NCBI RefSeq assembly: GCF_000214595.1
Contig: NZ_AFIG01000002.1
Span: forward strand, 82,860 to 146,859
Reading direction: 5' to 3'
Length of the DNA: 64,000 nt
Source: Methylophaga thalassica MP
GTDB lineage: Bacteria; Pseudomonadota; Gammaproteobacteria; Nitrosococcales; Methylophagaceae
Shown here: one piece after another, positions 9,961 through 17,280 of the stretch
Numbering within the stretch: position 1 is the stretch's first letter
Layout of the letters: each line of letters starts with the position of its first letter
The notes under the pieces: generated by a model
What the model was told of the DNA's origin: nothing
What the model saw: only the letters and a program-made list of their open reading frames with translations
Databases searched by the model: none
Position numbers and translations under genes: made by a program

Positions 9961-10923
9961 TCCTCAAAACCTAGAACCTGATAATTTTTTACCACATTAA
10001 AACAACAAATAACCTCAAAACCTAGATACTGAAGTATCAACTCTCCTTGAAACCTTGAAGGTGTCTCCCGAAAACCTTGAACATTTTATTAAATTTTGGC
10101 TCTTAGAATTTAACATAATGTTGTGGATAACTAGTGCTCTCCTCAAAACCTTGAATAAAAATCCTAAGAACCTAGATGGGGAAGGATTAACTATCCCGAA
10201 AACCTAGAATGTAATGTTCCTTAAACTCTCCTGAAAACCTAGTACCCAGGCGCAAAAAGAACCCTTTAGGTACAAAATCAACTCTCCGGAAAACCTCGAA
10301 CGTAGCCTTAACTATCCTGAAAACCTAGAACCCTAAATGCTAGTTAATTAAATTATCAGTGGAGGCTTTGTCCAACTCTCCGGAAAACCTCGAACGGAAA
10401 TCCATATATTTCATATACTTATAAAATTGATGTGATAACTATACTTATTAACTGTCTCTGTTGCACGTTAATTTTCATATAAATCGATTTAAAATTAAGC
10501 CTTGGTCATTCTGTGAAATGAATTCGCTAAATTTCATTATCTTTGTCTTGTCTTACTCTCCGCAATTCCTAGAATCCTATCCATATAAAACAGTAGCTTA
10601 AGTAAGTCTCCTGAAAACCTTGATACCAATTCACTCTTATTTATTGCATCTGTCTAGCCACTAACTCTCCGGAAAACCTCTACCATTACTAGAGCTTTTT
10701 ATGAGTAATAAAAAGAGTGTAAATACTCTAACTCTCCGCAAAACCTAGAACCTATACATATATAAATCAATGATATAGACAAGTCTCCTAAAAACCATGA
10801 ACCTTTTGGTTTGTTAACTCTCCGCAAAACCTCGATATAAACTATATACAAAACAACAAGATATATAAATCTCCTGAAAACCTAGAGGGTGATTATTTAA
10901 TAACTCTCCCGGAAACCTCTATC
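9961..10923 (+). repeat. Iteron array, probable replication origin
   Basis: About 19 degenerate direct repeats of about 22 bp, all in the same orientation. The left half reads AACTCTCC and the right half GAAAACCTAGAA, with G/T between. Start positions: about 9957, 10007, 10039, 10061, 10135, 10157, 10189, 10224, 10280, 10310, 10374, 10554, 10604, 10663, 10730, 10781, 10816, 10867 and 10902. The first two and the sixth copies keep only the right half well. Spacing varies from 22 to about 180 bases, so there is no single helical phase. A gap at 10396-10553 is AT-rich and could be the unwinding region. The array lies just upstream of the rep gene. Confidence 0.85.
10122..10130 (-). promoter_or_regulatory. 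Perfect DnaA box
   Basis: TGTGGATAA, the exact complement of the consensus TTATCCACA, lies between the fourth and fifth iterons. A DnaA box among iterons is typical of theta-replicating plasmid origins that recruit the host initiator. Confidence 0.75.
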
Positions 10924-10931
10924 CGGTTATT
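10920..10931. promoter_or_regulatory. Shared element TATCCGGTTATT, copy 1
   Basis: This 12-base word starts inside the last iteron and follows the array. The same word occurs in two intergenic regions at 46264 and 50772, each after a terminator. It may be a binding site of a plasmid regulator or part of a promoter. Confidence 0.45.
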
Positions 10932-11095
10932 GGTGTTAATAAATGTGATTTGTATAAGAGAATCTAATGAGAAGTGTGAAGAAGATCACTACCATGCTTT
11001 GACTCAGCTGTAAGTAAGCGCTATCTTTATCTTACTGATTTTGTACCTACTATTTTTTACTAGTTAGGTATGAAGTGTTCGTTCAACACACCAAC

Positions 11096-11231
11096 TGAAC
11101 GCTCAATAACTCACCTGTAAACAGGTGCTGTCAATTAATCGTGATTATCTGTAAGCAGATGATTTACCCATAGGGGAATACATTCCCTTGTGGGCATTGT
11201 GTTCTCCTTTTTTATCTTTAAGGAGTCCACC
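11096..11231 (+). promoter_or_regulatory. Structured 5' leader with ribosome-site pairing
   Basis: The stretch before the ATG at 11232 holds stacked hairpins. CACCTG-TAAA-CAGGTG and ATCTG-TAAG-CAGAT have similar stems and loops. CCCATAGGGGAA pairs with TTCCC...TGTGGG. CTCCTT at 11204 can pair with the ribosome binding site AAGGAG at 11220. This arrangement suggests translation control; it resembles the leaders before 29164, 42900, 44408 and 47835 in design rather than in sequence. Confidence 0.5.
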
Positions 11232-11429
11232 ATGACAAAAACTAACGTTCTTGAAGTAAGTTTTGAGAATTCGTCTGAGCAAACGCTGGAAGACACCATG
11301 AACGATCTGATTACATTATCAGATAGCATGACTACACCGGCTGGCAAAAAGACAATTGAGGCTGCTATTGAAGCAATTGCTGAAGAGCAACGTCGACGAG
11401 CTGCTAAACCAGTTCTTGTTTCTATTTAG
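11232..11429 (+). CDS. Small acidic backbone protein, unknown
   Basis: I do not recognise this 65-residue protein. It is rich in Glu and Thr at the start and has an alanine/glutamate helix near the end (IEAAIEAIAEEQRRRAAKP). The start at 11232 is chosen because AAGGAG lies six bases upstream; a longer frame to 11190 runs through the leader. The structured leader suggests a real, regulated gene. It overlaps the opposite-strand small gene by 8 bases at their ends. Confidence 0.6.
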   Translation: MTKTNVLEVSFENSSEQTLEDTMNDLITLSDSMTTPAGKKTIEAAIEAIAEEQRRRAAKPVLVSI

Positions 11430-11613
11430 GTTTCCGCTGATTATCTGCAGCAAGAGTTAACGCCCCTTTGGGCGTTAACGAATCTGCAATCTGAAAGGCA
11501 GTATCTCTATCTTTATCTATTACCAACGCTTTTATTATCTCATTAGCTTTTTCGACTTCTAATGCCTCTCGATTGCCTTGGATGATTTTCAGAGATTTCT
11601 TCTTATCTGCCAT
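11422..11613 (-). CDS. Small basic protein, unknown
   Basis: A 63-residue protein, lysine-rich at the start (MADKKKSLKIIQGNREALEVEK), probably helical, with no known motif. GGAAA precedes its ATG by a few bases. Part of its C-terminal codons form a perfect 10-base inverted repeat (GTTAACGCCC / GGGCGTTAAC, 11455-11478). That may instead mean the repeat is the real functional element and the frame is accidental. Confidence 0.4.
   Translation of the reverse strand: MADKKKSLKIIQGNREALEVEKANEIIKALVIDKDRDTAFQIADSLTPKGALTLAADNQRKPK
11455..11478. repeat. Perfect inverted repeat, 10-bp arms
   Basis: GTTAACGCCC, a four-base loop, then GGGCGTTAAC. It lies about 25 bases after the stop of the plus-strand small gene but has no T-run, so it is not a standard intrinsic terminator. 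It could be an RNA stabiliser or an operator. Confidence 0.5.
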
Positions 11614-11640
11614 TTAGTTTCCGTAAATTTAGGGGAGCTT

Positions 11641-11892
11641 ATGAAAGCAATACTCAATTTAACAAAACAAATGACCTGGTGCGAGTTTGCCGGATCATTA
11701 TTTGGACTGATAGGTGCGTTTGTTCTGGCCAGACAGGACCAGGGATCAGAAGCTGGGTTTATATTCTTTTTAATCTCAAACCTATTCTTTATACATTTTT
11801 CTATAACTAATCGTTATTTCGCTTTACTCGCTATGCAAATTGGCTTCACAGCAACAAGCTTGATGGGCATTTACAACGGTTTTATTCTCTAA
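11641..11892 (+). CDS. Small three-helix membrane protein
   Basis: 83 residues with three hydrophobic helices (about 14-30, 38-54 and 60-80) and aromatic caps. I know similar small membrane proteins from phages and plasmids (pattern FGSLFGLIGAF...SNLFFI...GFTATSLMGIY), distantly like half of a PnuC-type transporter, but a function cannot be named. AGGGGAG precedes the ATG at 11641. Confidence 0.6.
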   Translation: MKAILNLTKQMTWCEFAGSLFGLIGAFVLARQDQGSEAGFIFFLISNLFFIHFSITNRYFALLAMQIGFTATSLMGIYNGFIL

Positions 11893-11924
11893 TTACTCAA
11901 TCCATACTTTAAAGAAGTATCAGA

Positions 11925-11945
11925 CTGAGCCCTCATGGGGCTCAG
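11925..11945. terminator. Hairpin between convergent genes
   Basis: CTGAGCCC-TCATG-GGGCTCAG, a perfect 8-base-pair stem, lies between two genes that end towards each other (11892 plus, 11988 minus). There is no long T-run on either side, so termination would be weak. Confidence 0.5.
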
Positions 11946-11987
11946 CCACTTCAGTATAGCTTTGTTCAGTCTTTAAATAGCATGGCA

Positions 11988-12848
11988 TTATTGCTGACCT
12001 GCTTGTTTGAGAATGGCAGCATGGCACTTAAGGTTGGCGAGCACACCTTCAACACCAATTTCTGGTCTGTTTTTCATTAGTTGAGCCAAAATAAGCCCGC
12101 GAATCTCAAAAATATCACTTGCAGAGATTGGTACAGCAATTTGGTTGTAATCTTTTGCCGACATATTTAGAAAATAGTTCTTTCCCTGGTTTTCGATCAT
12201 CAATCGCTTTGTATTGTCAGCGCCATAGTTCGAGAGTTCAACTTTCTTCAATAAGCCAAACATGACAGCAGCGACATTGGGTAAATCACTCCGAGTAATT
12301 TGGATTCTTAGCTTTTTATTCCAATCGTATTTGCGAGGAGCTACTGACACAGCACCATCGATAGCAATAGTGTCATCTTCATCACGAGTCTTGTCATAAG
12401 CAAAATAGAGAGCGGCTTTACTACCATAGACATGATGGCCAACAAACTCTACCGGTGCAGTTTGTTTTTGAGACTGTTCATCATTTGTATTGTGATGGGT
12501 AGGGTGATTATTGTCAGCCTTATCTTCAGAGTCCATTTGCTGATCAGAATATTGAGGTCGAAAGTGATTCATTGGACGTTGATCGAGGTTGTTTTGAGAT
12601 GGGGCTGAATCCACTAAATCCTGATGCTGAGATTCGTTTATTACAAAAACTAAGCCAGGCTGCTCTTTATAGTGAGCCAGTATTGTAATCAGATCATCAC
12701 GTGCTTTTGGATTAGATGTGCAATGTGCAAGAGCTTTAGCAAATTGAGCTACCTGACTGACGAAATGTAAACCTTTATCAGTCACTCGCATCTTTATACC
12801 TACGGTTTTCAGGATCTGATTTGTATTTTCAACAGTGAGAGATGACAT
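11988..12848 (-). CDS. Unknown two-part backbone protein
   Basis: A 286-residue protein I do not recognise. An N-terminal helical part (residues 1-75) is joined by a long polar linker rich in Gln, Asn, Asp and His (about 80-130) to a C-terminal domain (about 133-286) with mixed helices and strands and no obvious catalytic motif. There is no signal or membrane segment, so it is cytoplasmic. A palindrome directly upstream at 12860 may be its operator. Its place between origin and tus-like gene suggests a plasmid maintenance role, by context only. Confidence 0.6.
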   Translation of the reverse strand: MSSLTVENTNQILKTVGIKMRVTDKGLHFVSQVAQFAKALAHCTSNPKARDDLITILAHYKEQPGLVFVINESQHQDLVDSAPSQNNLDQRPMNHFRPQYSDQQMDSEDKADNNHPTHHNTNDEQSQKQTAPVEFVGHHVYGSKAALYFAYDKTRDEDDTIAIDGAVSVAPRKYDWNKKLRIQITRSDLPNVAAVMFGLLKKVELSNYGADNTKRLMIENQGKNYFLNMSAKDYNQIAVPISASDIFEIRGLILAQLMKNRPEIGVEGVLANLKCHAAILKQAGQQ

Positions 12849-13215
12849 AGACGCTTCCTGTAATAATTTACTATTACATGCATATTATAACACAATCACA
12901 GTAACGCAACTCTACAACTAAGCCTTCTCTTTCTGCCTTGAAATATAGGTTTTCCTCCGCTGTATAAATCCTTTTGTTTTTTATTTTTTTATATTCTTTT
13001 TTTACTATCTATTTATGTCTATTTAACGCTACGTGGGGCATTCATAGTAGTTGATATTTGATGAATAAATGTATGACCGTCTAGCAAAGACTTAATACGA
13101 TCACGGTTGGCTATGCAGGCTAGAAAGGTGTGTTTTATTCGGAAAGAGTATAAAGCTTGTTATACGGTGGTTGTGTTATATTATGCATTATATAAATTAT
13201 TCTAAAAGGCTATTT
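12849..13215. other. Divergent intergenic region with dyad
   Basis: 367 bases between the minus-strand unknown gene and the plus-strand tus-like gene. It contains the dyad GTAATA-N6-TATTAC at 12860-12877, a T-rich tract around 12975-13015, and an AT-rich segment (TTGTGTTATATTATG at about 13169) just before the tus-like gene. The last may hold its promoter or a binding site for its own product, as Tus genes are often self-repressed. No gene seen. Confidence 0.5.
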
Positions 13216-14085
13216 ATGACTATGGCGCCAGAGATAATGAGTCTTATTGAGCGTTTTGAAGAGATATATCTACCATTGCGAGAACTGCAGCATGCACTAG
13301 CAGAGTTTGTCCGTGTAGATAATGAATATCCATATTGGGCTCATCTGGATGCGAGTAGAGAGCTAGTCGCATCACATATCGAATCTATGGAGTACCAGGA
13401 TGATGATTCCAAAGCGGGGAGTACTTCGTCTATGCCTGCTGTTTTGGGCGTACCCTATGGAATGCTCTACGAAGTACGTGCAATTAATGAAATGAGAGAA
13501 AACCTTATGGCTTTTCTCCGTGAATCCGACAAAGAGACTACTCCTGAGGGACTTCGACTGAGCAAGTATTTGTTAGAGAAAGCAGGATTACATCGTTTTA
13601 ATCGTAAAACTGCTGGTCGGACGTTTCGCGTACTTGATAACAAGCCCGAATCTATCAGTTTTATCTGGTCGCAATCAAGATCAACACATAAACTGTCGCG
13701 AGATGAGGCCATAGAGGTCGCTAATCGTAAAATTGCAAAAGTGCGTGATCAAAAAGAGCTTCAAATTTTAAAATCTGAGCATGCTAGGTTAATGGAATTA
13801 CCCGAAGATGAAATTCTGGCCAGAGTTTATGTGACAACCGCCCAACCCAAAATGAATATAATCATTCAAGGTAAGCGTATGCCGGTCACGACTGCTCATT
13901 TACCTTTATTCTATCCAGCTGATAGCGATGAACAACTACCTATCATCATCCCATTAGCAGAACAATGGGAAGACAGACCACGTATCAGGCGTAGTGATGC
14001 TACGTTATGTGAAACGGCTTACTGCCCATTATTAAATATCTATCGTTATCTACCCGAGGATAAGCTTAGGAAAAAGAAAAAATGA
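13216..14085 (+). CDS. Tus-like replication terminus-binding protein
   Basis: Recognised by comparison with E. coli Tus from memory. The central and C-terminal parts run in parallel: RTFRVLDNKPESISFIWSQS against Tus RTLTVLHDPATLRFGWANK, followed by a SRDEA/HRDEV helix, then an IxARV strand and an ending with PLLNIYRYLPE like Tus PLRLIIPRLHLYV. The length, 289 residues, is close to the family's 309. Tus binds Ter sites and blocks DnaB helicase in one direction. I chose ATG 13216 because AAAAGG precedes it. The next gene overlaps by four bases, so they are co-translated. Confidence 0.75.
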   Translation: MTMAPEIMSLIERFEEIYLPLRELQHALAEFVRVDNEYPYWAHLDASRELVASHIESMEYQDDDSKAGSTSSMPAVLGVPYGMLYEVRAINEMRENLMAFLRESDKETTPEGLRLSKYLLEKAGLHRFNRKTAGRTFRVLDNKPESISFIWSQSRSTHKLSRDEAIEVANRKIAKVRDQKELQILKSEHARLMELPEDEILARVYVTTAQPKMNIIIQGKRMPVTTAHLPLFYPADSDEQLPIIIPLAEQWEDRPRIRRSDATLCETAYCPLLNIYRYLPEDKLRKKKK

Positions 14086-14444
14086 CAGGGACTCTTCAAA
14101 CTTTTACATGGCTTACAGCAGTAATTGTTACCGGGATTTGTTTCTCTAACCTAGCTGATACACTAAATCAACCCAGTCCTAAGGAATTTTTACTAATTTC
14201 TAACGGCTGTATTGCTGAGCAGAATCTTCGTCATGGTAAGTGTCCGAAATTATTACTATTTGGCGTAGATGCTTCTTTATATCTCTACAATCCTAGCTAT
14301 AAGGCCATAATCAGTGAATCTCCTAATGACTTTTCAAATATTGTTCAAATGAGAGAGCATATGGTGCAAGAGACTCATAAATTTGCTGAACAAAAAGGCA
14401 TTATGTTGTCTGACAGTTATACTTCTCACTGGCCTAAGCCCTAA
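14082..14444 (+). CDS. Unknown exported or membrane-anchored protein
   Basis: 120 residues starting with a hydrophobic segment (about residues 8-24) that could be a signal peptide or an anchor, then a polar part with two Cys (NGCIAEQNLRHGKCP) that could form a disulfide outside the cytoplasm. The ATG overlaps the tus-like stop (ATGA). I do not recognise it. The pairing with a DNA-binding terminator protein gives no clear functional hint. Confidence 0.6.
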   Translation: MTGTLQTFTWLTAVIVTGICFSNLADTLNQPSPKEFLLISNGCIAEQNLRHGKCPKLLLFGVDASLYLYNPSYKAIISESPNDFSNIVQMREHMVQETHKFAEQKGIMLSDSYTSHWPKP

Positions 14445-14470
14445 TTAAAAACGTAACATGGAGGTTCATT

Positions 14471-14929
14471 TTGCTAGAAAGCAATGTCATTAAACTGGCA
14501 AAAGCTAGACTTGAGGCTTTAAAAGTACTTGCCGCTGATCACATTGAGTTTCAGGACGTATTCAGTTTATACAGTGAAATTAAAGGGCTGGTGGACCTTC
14601 GATATATGAATCCAACCCACCTTTCTGATGATGCAATCAATGAATTAATATTGATAGACAATCTCGCCAGCCTGACGATGAGAAACGTTAATCCTGCAGC
14701 GATAAAAGTCAGAACAGAACAAGGCGCCCGACTTGATGAATATATGACTATGAACGAGCGTGAACTTATCGATCTCATATTTAAACACGGGGGCCGCTTT
14801 AACAATCAGGACGCCATCTCTGTTGCAATTCACCGTGGACTACTCGACGACGTATTAAGTGAGCGTCTCGCTTACGAACAAGTAGCCAAAAGAGAAGTTG
14901 AGGCGAGCATGAGTGTACTTCATGATTGA
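14471..14929 (+). CDS. Unknown helical cytoplasmic protein
   Basis: 152 residues, mostly helical by composition, with no membrane segment. Translation probably starts at the TTG at 14471, since GGAGG lies six bases upstream; the next internal ATG has no such site. There is no motif I can name. It is the third gene of the tus-like run, 26 bases after the previous stop. Confidence 0.6.
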   Translation: MLESNVIKLAKARLEALKVLAADHIEFQDVFSLYSEIKGLVDLRYMNPTHLSDDAINELILIDNLASLTMRNVNPAAIKVRTEQGARLDEYMTMNERELIDLIFKHGGRFNNQDAISVAIHRGLLDDVLSERLAYEQVAKREVEASMSVLHD

Positions 14930-15187
14930 GTTCTTTTTGGTGAAAAACTAACAAAAGCTGTACTAGTTCGGGCTTGATGTGATAGTTATCCGTTTTAGAT
15001 AAACGTGTCTGTCAGATTAAATTTGAGCTAAATTCTTTTTTACCCAAATTAATTCCCTATCGTCCAAGGTTGCCATTGGTGTATGACCATTACATATTTT
15101 GGGTGTCCGGATTTAGTGCATGATTTTACTCTGCATTAGAATGAGGCAAGCAAAAATACCATCGGATTATCTGGTTATGGCTTCGAC

Positions 15188-15595
15188 CTACTGCTTATGC
15201 GCACTCCCTTTGCCGATTCCAGCAAGAACCCCACAAGCCCCAACTTCCCGGCCATCGCTACAACCCGCTCTCAGCGAGACAAGTTGTTTCTCAAGCTCTT
15301 GCAGAGCAGTTATTTGCGACCGCACATGAGAAATGTGGTCATCAAGCAAGGTGTTGATAGCAGCACAAGGCTGACGAGGGTCGTCCTGATAGCGCTGTAG
15401 TTCGCGAATCTCAGCCAGTGACAGATCGAGGATTCTACAGCGACAGATGAAGGCCAGCCGCTCACCATGCTTCTCGGTATAGGTGCGGTAACCGTTTTCC
15501 TGCCGATCAGGCGGAGGCAACAGGCCCTGCTGTTCATAGAAGCGGATCGTCTGGGTATTGATCCCGACTGACCGAGCCAACTGTCCAATGCGCAT
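15188..15595 (-). CDS. cadR: MerR-family metal regulator (CadR/PbrR type)
   Basis: MerR-type activator. It opens with MRIGQLARSVGINTQTIRFYEQQGLLPPP, the standard helix-turn-helix and wing, followed by a long dimerisation helix. Cys near residue 77 (PCAAIN) and the C-terminal GCS and GACG give the three cysteines expected of CadR/PbrR sensors of cadmium, lead or zinc. The start at 15595 has a strong GGAGGAG site. It is divergent from a CDF transporter with a MerR-type operator between. Its C-terminal His is short (SAHKQ) compared with CadR of Pseudomonas. Confidence 0.88.
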   Translation of the reverse strand: MRIGQLARSVGINTQTIRFYEQQGLLPPPDRQENGYRTYTEKHGERLAFICRCRILDLSLAEIRELQRYQDDPRQPCAAINTLLDDHISHVRSQITALQELEKQLVSLRAGCSDGREVGACGVLAGIGKGSAHKQ

Positions 15596-15631
15596 CAGAC
15601 TCCTCCTCAACGGATTCTTTCCGTTTTATTG

Positions 15632-15652
15632 ACCTTATAGTTACTATATGGT
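15632..15652 (+). promoter_or_regulatory. MerR-type operator/promoter of the CDF gene
   Basis: A dyad with arms ACCTTATAGT and ACTATATGGT lies in the spacer of a promoter with TTGACC at 15629 and TTAAAT at 15654. The spacer is 19 bases, the over-long spacing that MerR regulators need to untwist DNA. This also shows that the transporter start must be downstream, at 15693. Confidence 0.82.
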
Positions 15653-15692
15653 TTTAAATGATAACCCAATAATGTTCAAGCGGAATCGTATT

Positions 15693-16589
15693 ATGAGCAA
15701 GACCTGCACAAATGCCTGTGGCTGTGATGCAACTTCCAAAGCAGATACCGATAGGTGGATCTCCTTCGAAGCATCGGGGAGATGGGTCAGCGTTTATGCC
15801 GTACCGAAGATGGACTGTCCTTCAGAAGAACGAATGATTCGCCTGGCCCTGAATGGCTTTGATGAGATTCGGGCGCTGTCTTTCGACCTGTCGAATCGCC
15901 AGTTGAAGATCATGCATGATGGAGAGGCTGCTCCTTTCACTGCGAAACTGACGACCCTGGGGCTGGGAGCTTCGTTTCAGGAAACCGTCACTGCCGATCC
16001 GGAGAACATCAAGGCCGACGAATCCTTCGCAGCCTCTGCTACCAAAGAGTCAGTCATGCTGACGTGGTTGCTCGGCATCAATGCAGTCCTGTTCGTGGTT
16101 GAAATGGCAGCCGGTCTGATCGCCCAGTCCACCGGCCTGGTTGGTGAGTCCCTCGACAATTTTGCCGATGCGGCAGTCTACGGGCTCGCCCTTTATGCCG
16201 TTGGGCATAGCGTGAAAATGCAGGGATGCGCGGCGCATCTTGCGGGGGTGCTCCAGTTGATTCTTGCTGTTGGCGTGATCGCAGAGGTGGTGAGACGCTT
16301 CGTCTTCGGTAGTGAGCCGGAATCGATGATAATGATGCTTATTGCATTCGTCGCACTGATTGCCAATACCACTTGTTTGCTGCTGATATCCAAATATCGA
16401 GAAGGCGGGGTGCACATGAAGGCAAGCTGGATATTCTCGGCCAATGACGTGGTGATAAACCTGGGCGTCATCACCGCTGGCGCCCTAGTCGTGTGGACAG
16501 GATCCAATTATCCGGATCTTATTATCGGTACCATCGCGGGAATTGTCGTGCTTAACGGAGCCAGACGCATTCTGGCCCTGAAGGGTTAG
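15693..16589 (+). CDS. Cation transporter of CDF type with metal-binding N-terminus
   Basis: About 298 residues. The N-terminus has a cysteine patch (TCTNACGCD) and a ferredoxin-like part with PKMDCPSEE, like a heavy-metal-associated domain. After about residue 118 come around six hydrophobic helices in cation diffusion facilitator style, with ESLDNFADAAVYG and SANDVVINLG as the paired metal-site helices. It lies directly across from cadR behind a MerR-type promoter, so it probably exports cadmium, zinc or lead. Base composition is clearly more GC-rich than the surroundings, a sign of transfer. Confidence 0.82.
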   Translation: MSKTCTNACGCDATSKADTDRWISFEASGRWVSVYAVPKMDCPSEERMIRLALNGFDEIRALSFDLSNRQLKIMHDGEAAPFTAKLTTLGLGASFQETVTADPENIKADESFAASATKESVMLTWLLGINAVLFVVEMAAGLIAQSTGLVGESLDNFADAAVYGLALYAVGHSVKMQGCAAHLAGVLQLILAVGVIAEVVRRFVFGSEPESMIMMLIAFVALIANTTCLLLISKYREGGVHMKASWIFSANDVVINLGVITAGALVVWTGSNYPDLIIGTIAGIVVLNGARRILALKG

Positions 16590-16598
16590 GCAACGTCC

Positions 16599-16775
16599 AT
16601 GATTGGCAAATATCTCTCGCCGTATGCCCTGTTGTCCATCTCCGGCCTGATAGCCGCGTCTGACCAGATTGTAAAATGGCTGGTCCAACAATCAATTGCA
16701 TATGGCGAGTCGTTTTCGGTGACTCCATTCTTTAACTAGGTGAACGTATAGAAGACCGGTGCCGCATTCAGTCTT
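16599..16775 (+). pseudogene. lspA: Broken lspA (signal peptidase II) fragment
   Basis: An intact-looking LspA start (MIGKYLSPYALLS...DQIVKWLVQQ) runs to VTPFFN, where the expected Trp or Leu codon is TAG at 16737. Reading on in the same frame gives VNV, a second TAG at 16749, then KTGAAFSLFA, the next conserved LspA block. Homology then stops, at the place where transposase remains begin on the other strand. lspA is a frequent third gene of cadR-CDF modules on mobile elements. The protein cannot be functional here. Confidence 0.8.
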
Positions 16776-17100
16776 TTTGCAATTTATTCAGTGATGAGTT
16801 CAATTTCTCACGGAACGTGAGCTAATAAAACTCTTGGAATATAGTCTTATAGAATCGTTCACAAATACCGTTTTTCTGAGGTGACATCGCTTTGGTTTAT
16901 GTGTGGTTAATATCATTAATTGCCATATATAGCTGTTAATCATGATGTTTTACACGTCCATAATATTCCGTTGATCGATTAGCCAGATTACGAAATATAG
17001 CTAACTGATATGCTATAAAGAACAGAAGAACCTTATCATTGAGTAAGTCTGGTAACGTAATGGGAAAGGGGGGTGTACAGTTTGACAAAAGCCAGTTTGG
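16770..17100 (-). pseudogene. Decayed IS481-type transposase fragment
   Basis: The minus strand still reads, with stops, TEYYGRVKHHD*QLYMAINDINHT, then SPQKNGICERFYKTIFQEFY, then LTFREKLNSSLNKLQKD. This is the C-terminal integrase core of IS481-type transposases (DRGTEYCG ... SPQTNGICERFHKT ... LQKDLDEW). Upstream, LPDLLNDKVLLFF matches the family's AADLLNDRVLPFF, with a frameshift before it. At least three stops and one frameshift show that it is dead. The insertion probably truncated lspA. From 17101 to 17280 I see no gene. Confidence 0.75.
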
Positions 17101-17280
17101 GATAGAGCAAAAAAGGTCTGTTGTTAAATATTATTCAACACCTTTCAAATTTCCCATATAAAACGTATATGGAGAGGCTAAGTAACCTAGACGAGCGGTT
17201 TCTATTTCACCTGCTACTTCATCAACCATTTTTGCTTCTCATCTACGCGAGAGTTTCCCAAAACTCCATTTCGATGTTTT

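Noticed and set aside
9780-10040. Open frame of 86 residues opposite the first iterons
   Set aside because: The residues YLGFE and VLGFE are the iteron sequence read backwards; there is no start signal.
10115-10136. ATGTTGT...TAACTA resembling a Ter site
   Set aside because: Extra bases interrupt the core, and the same bases are a perfect DnaA box.
9961-10923. Direct repeats that might be a CRISPR array
   Set aside because: Repeats are short, degenerate and unevenly spaced, and no cas1/cas2 is present. The Cas4-like genes lie far away.
14937-15110. Possible IS end (GTGTCTGTCAGATTAAAT) left of cadR
   Set aside because: Looks similar to some insertion-sequence ends, but I found no matching inverted partner near 17100, so it is not called.
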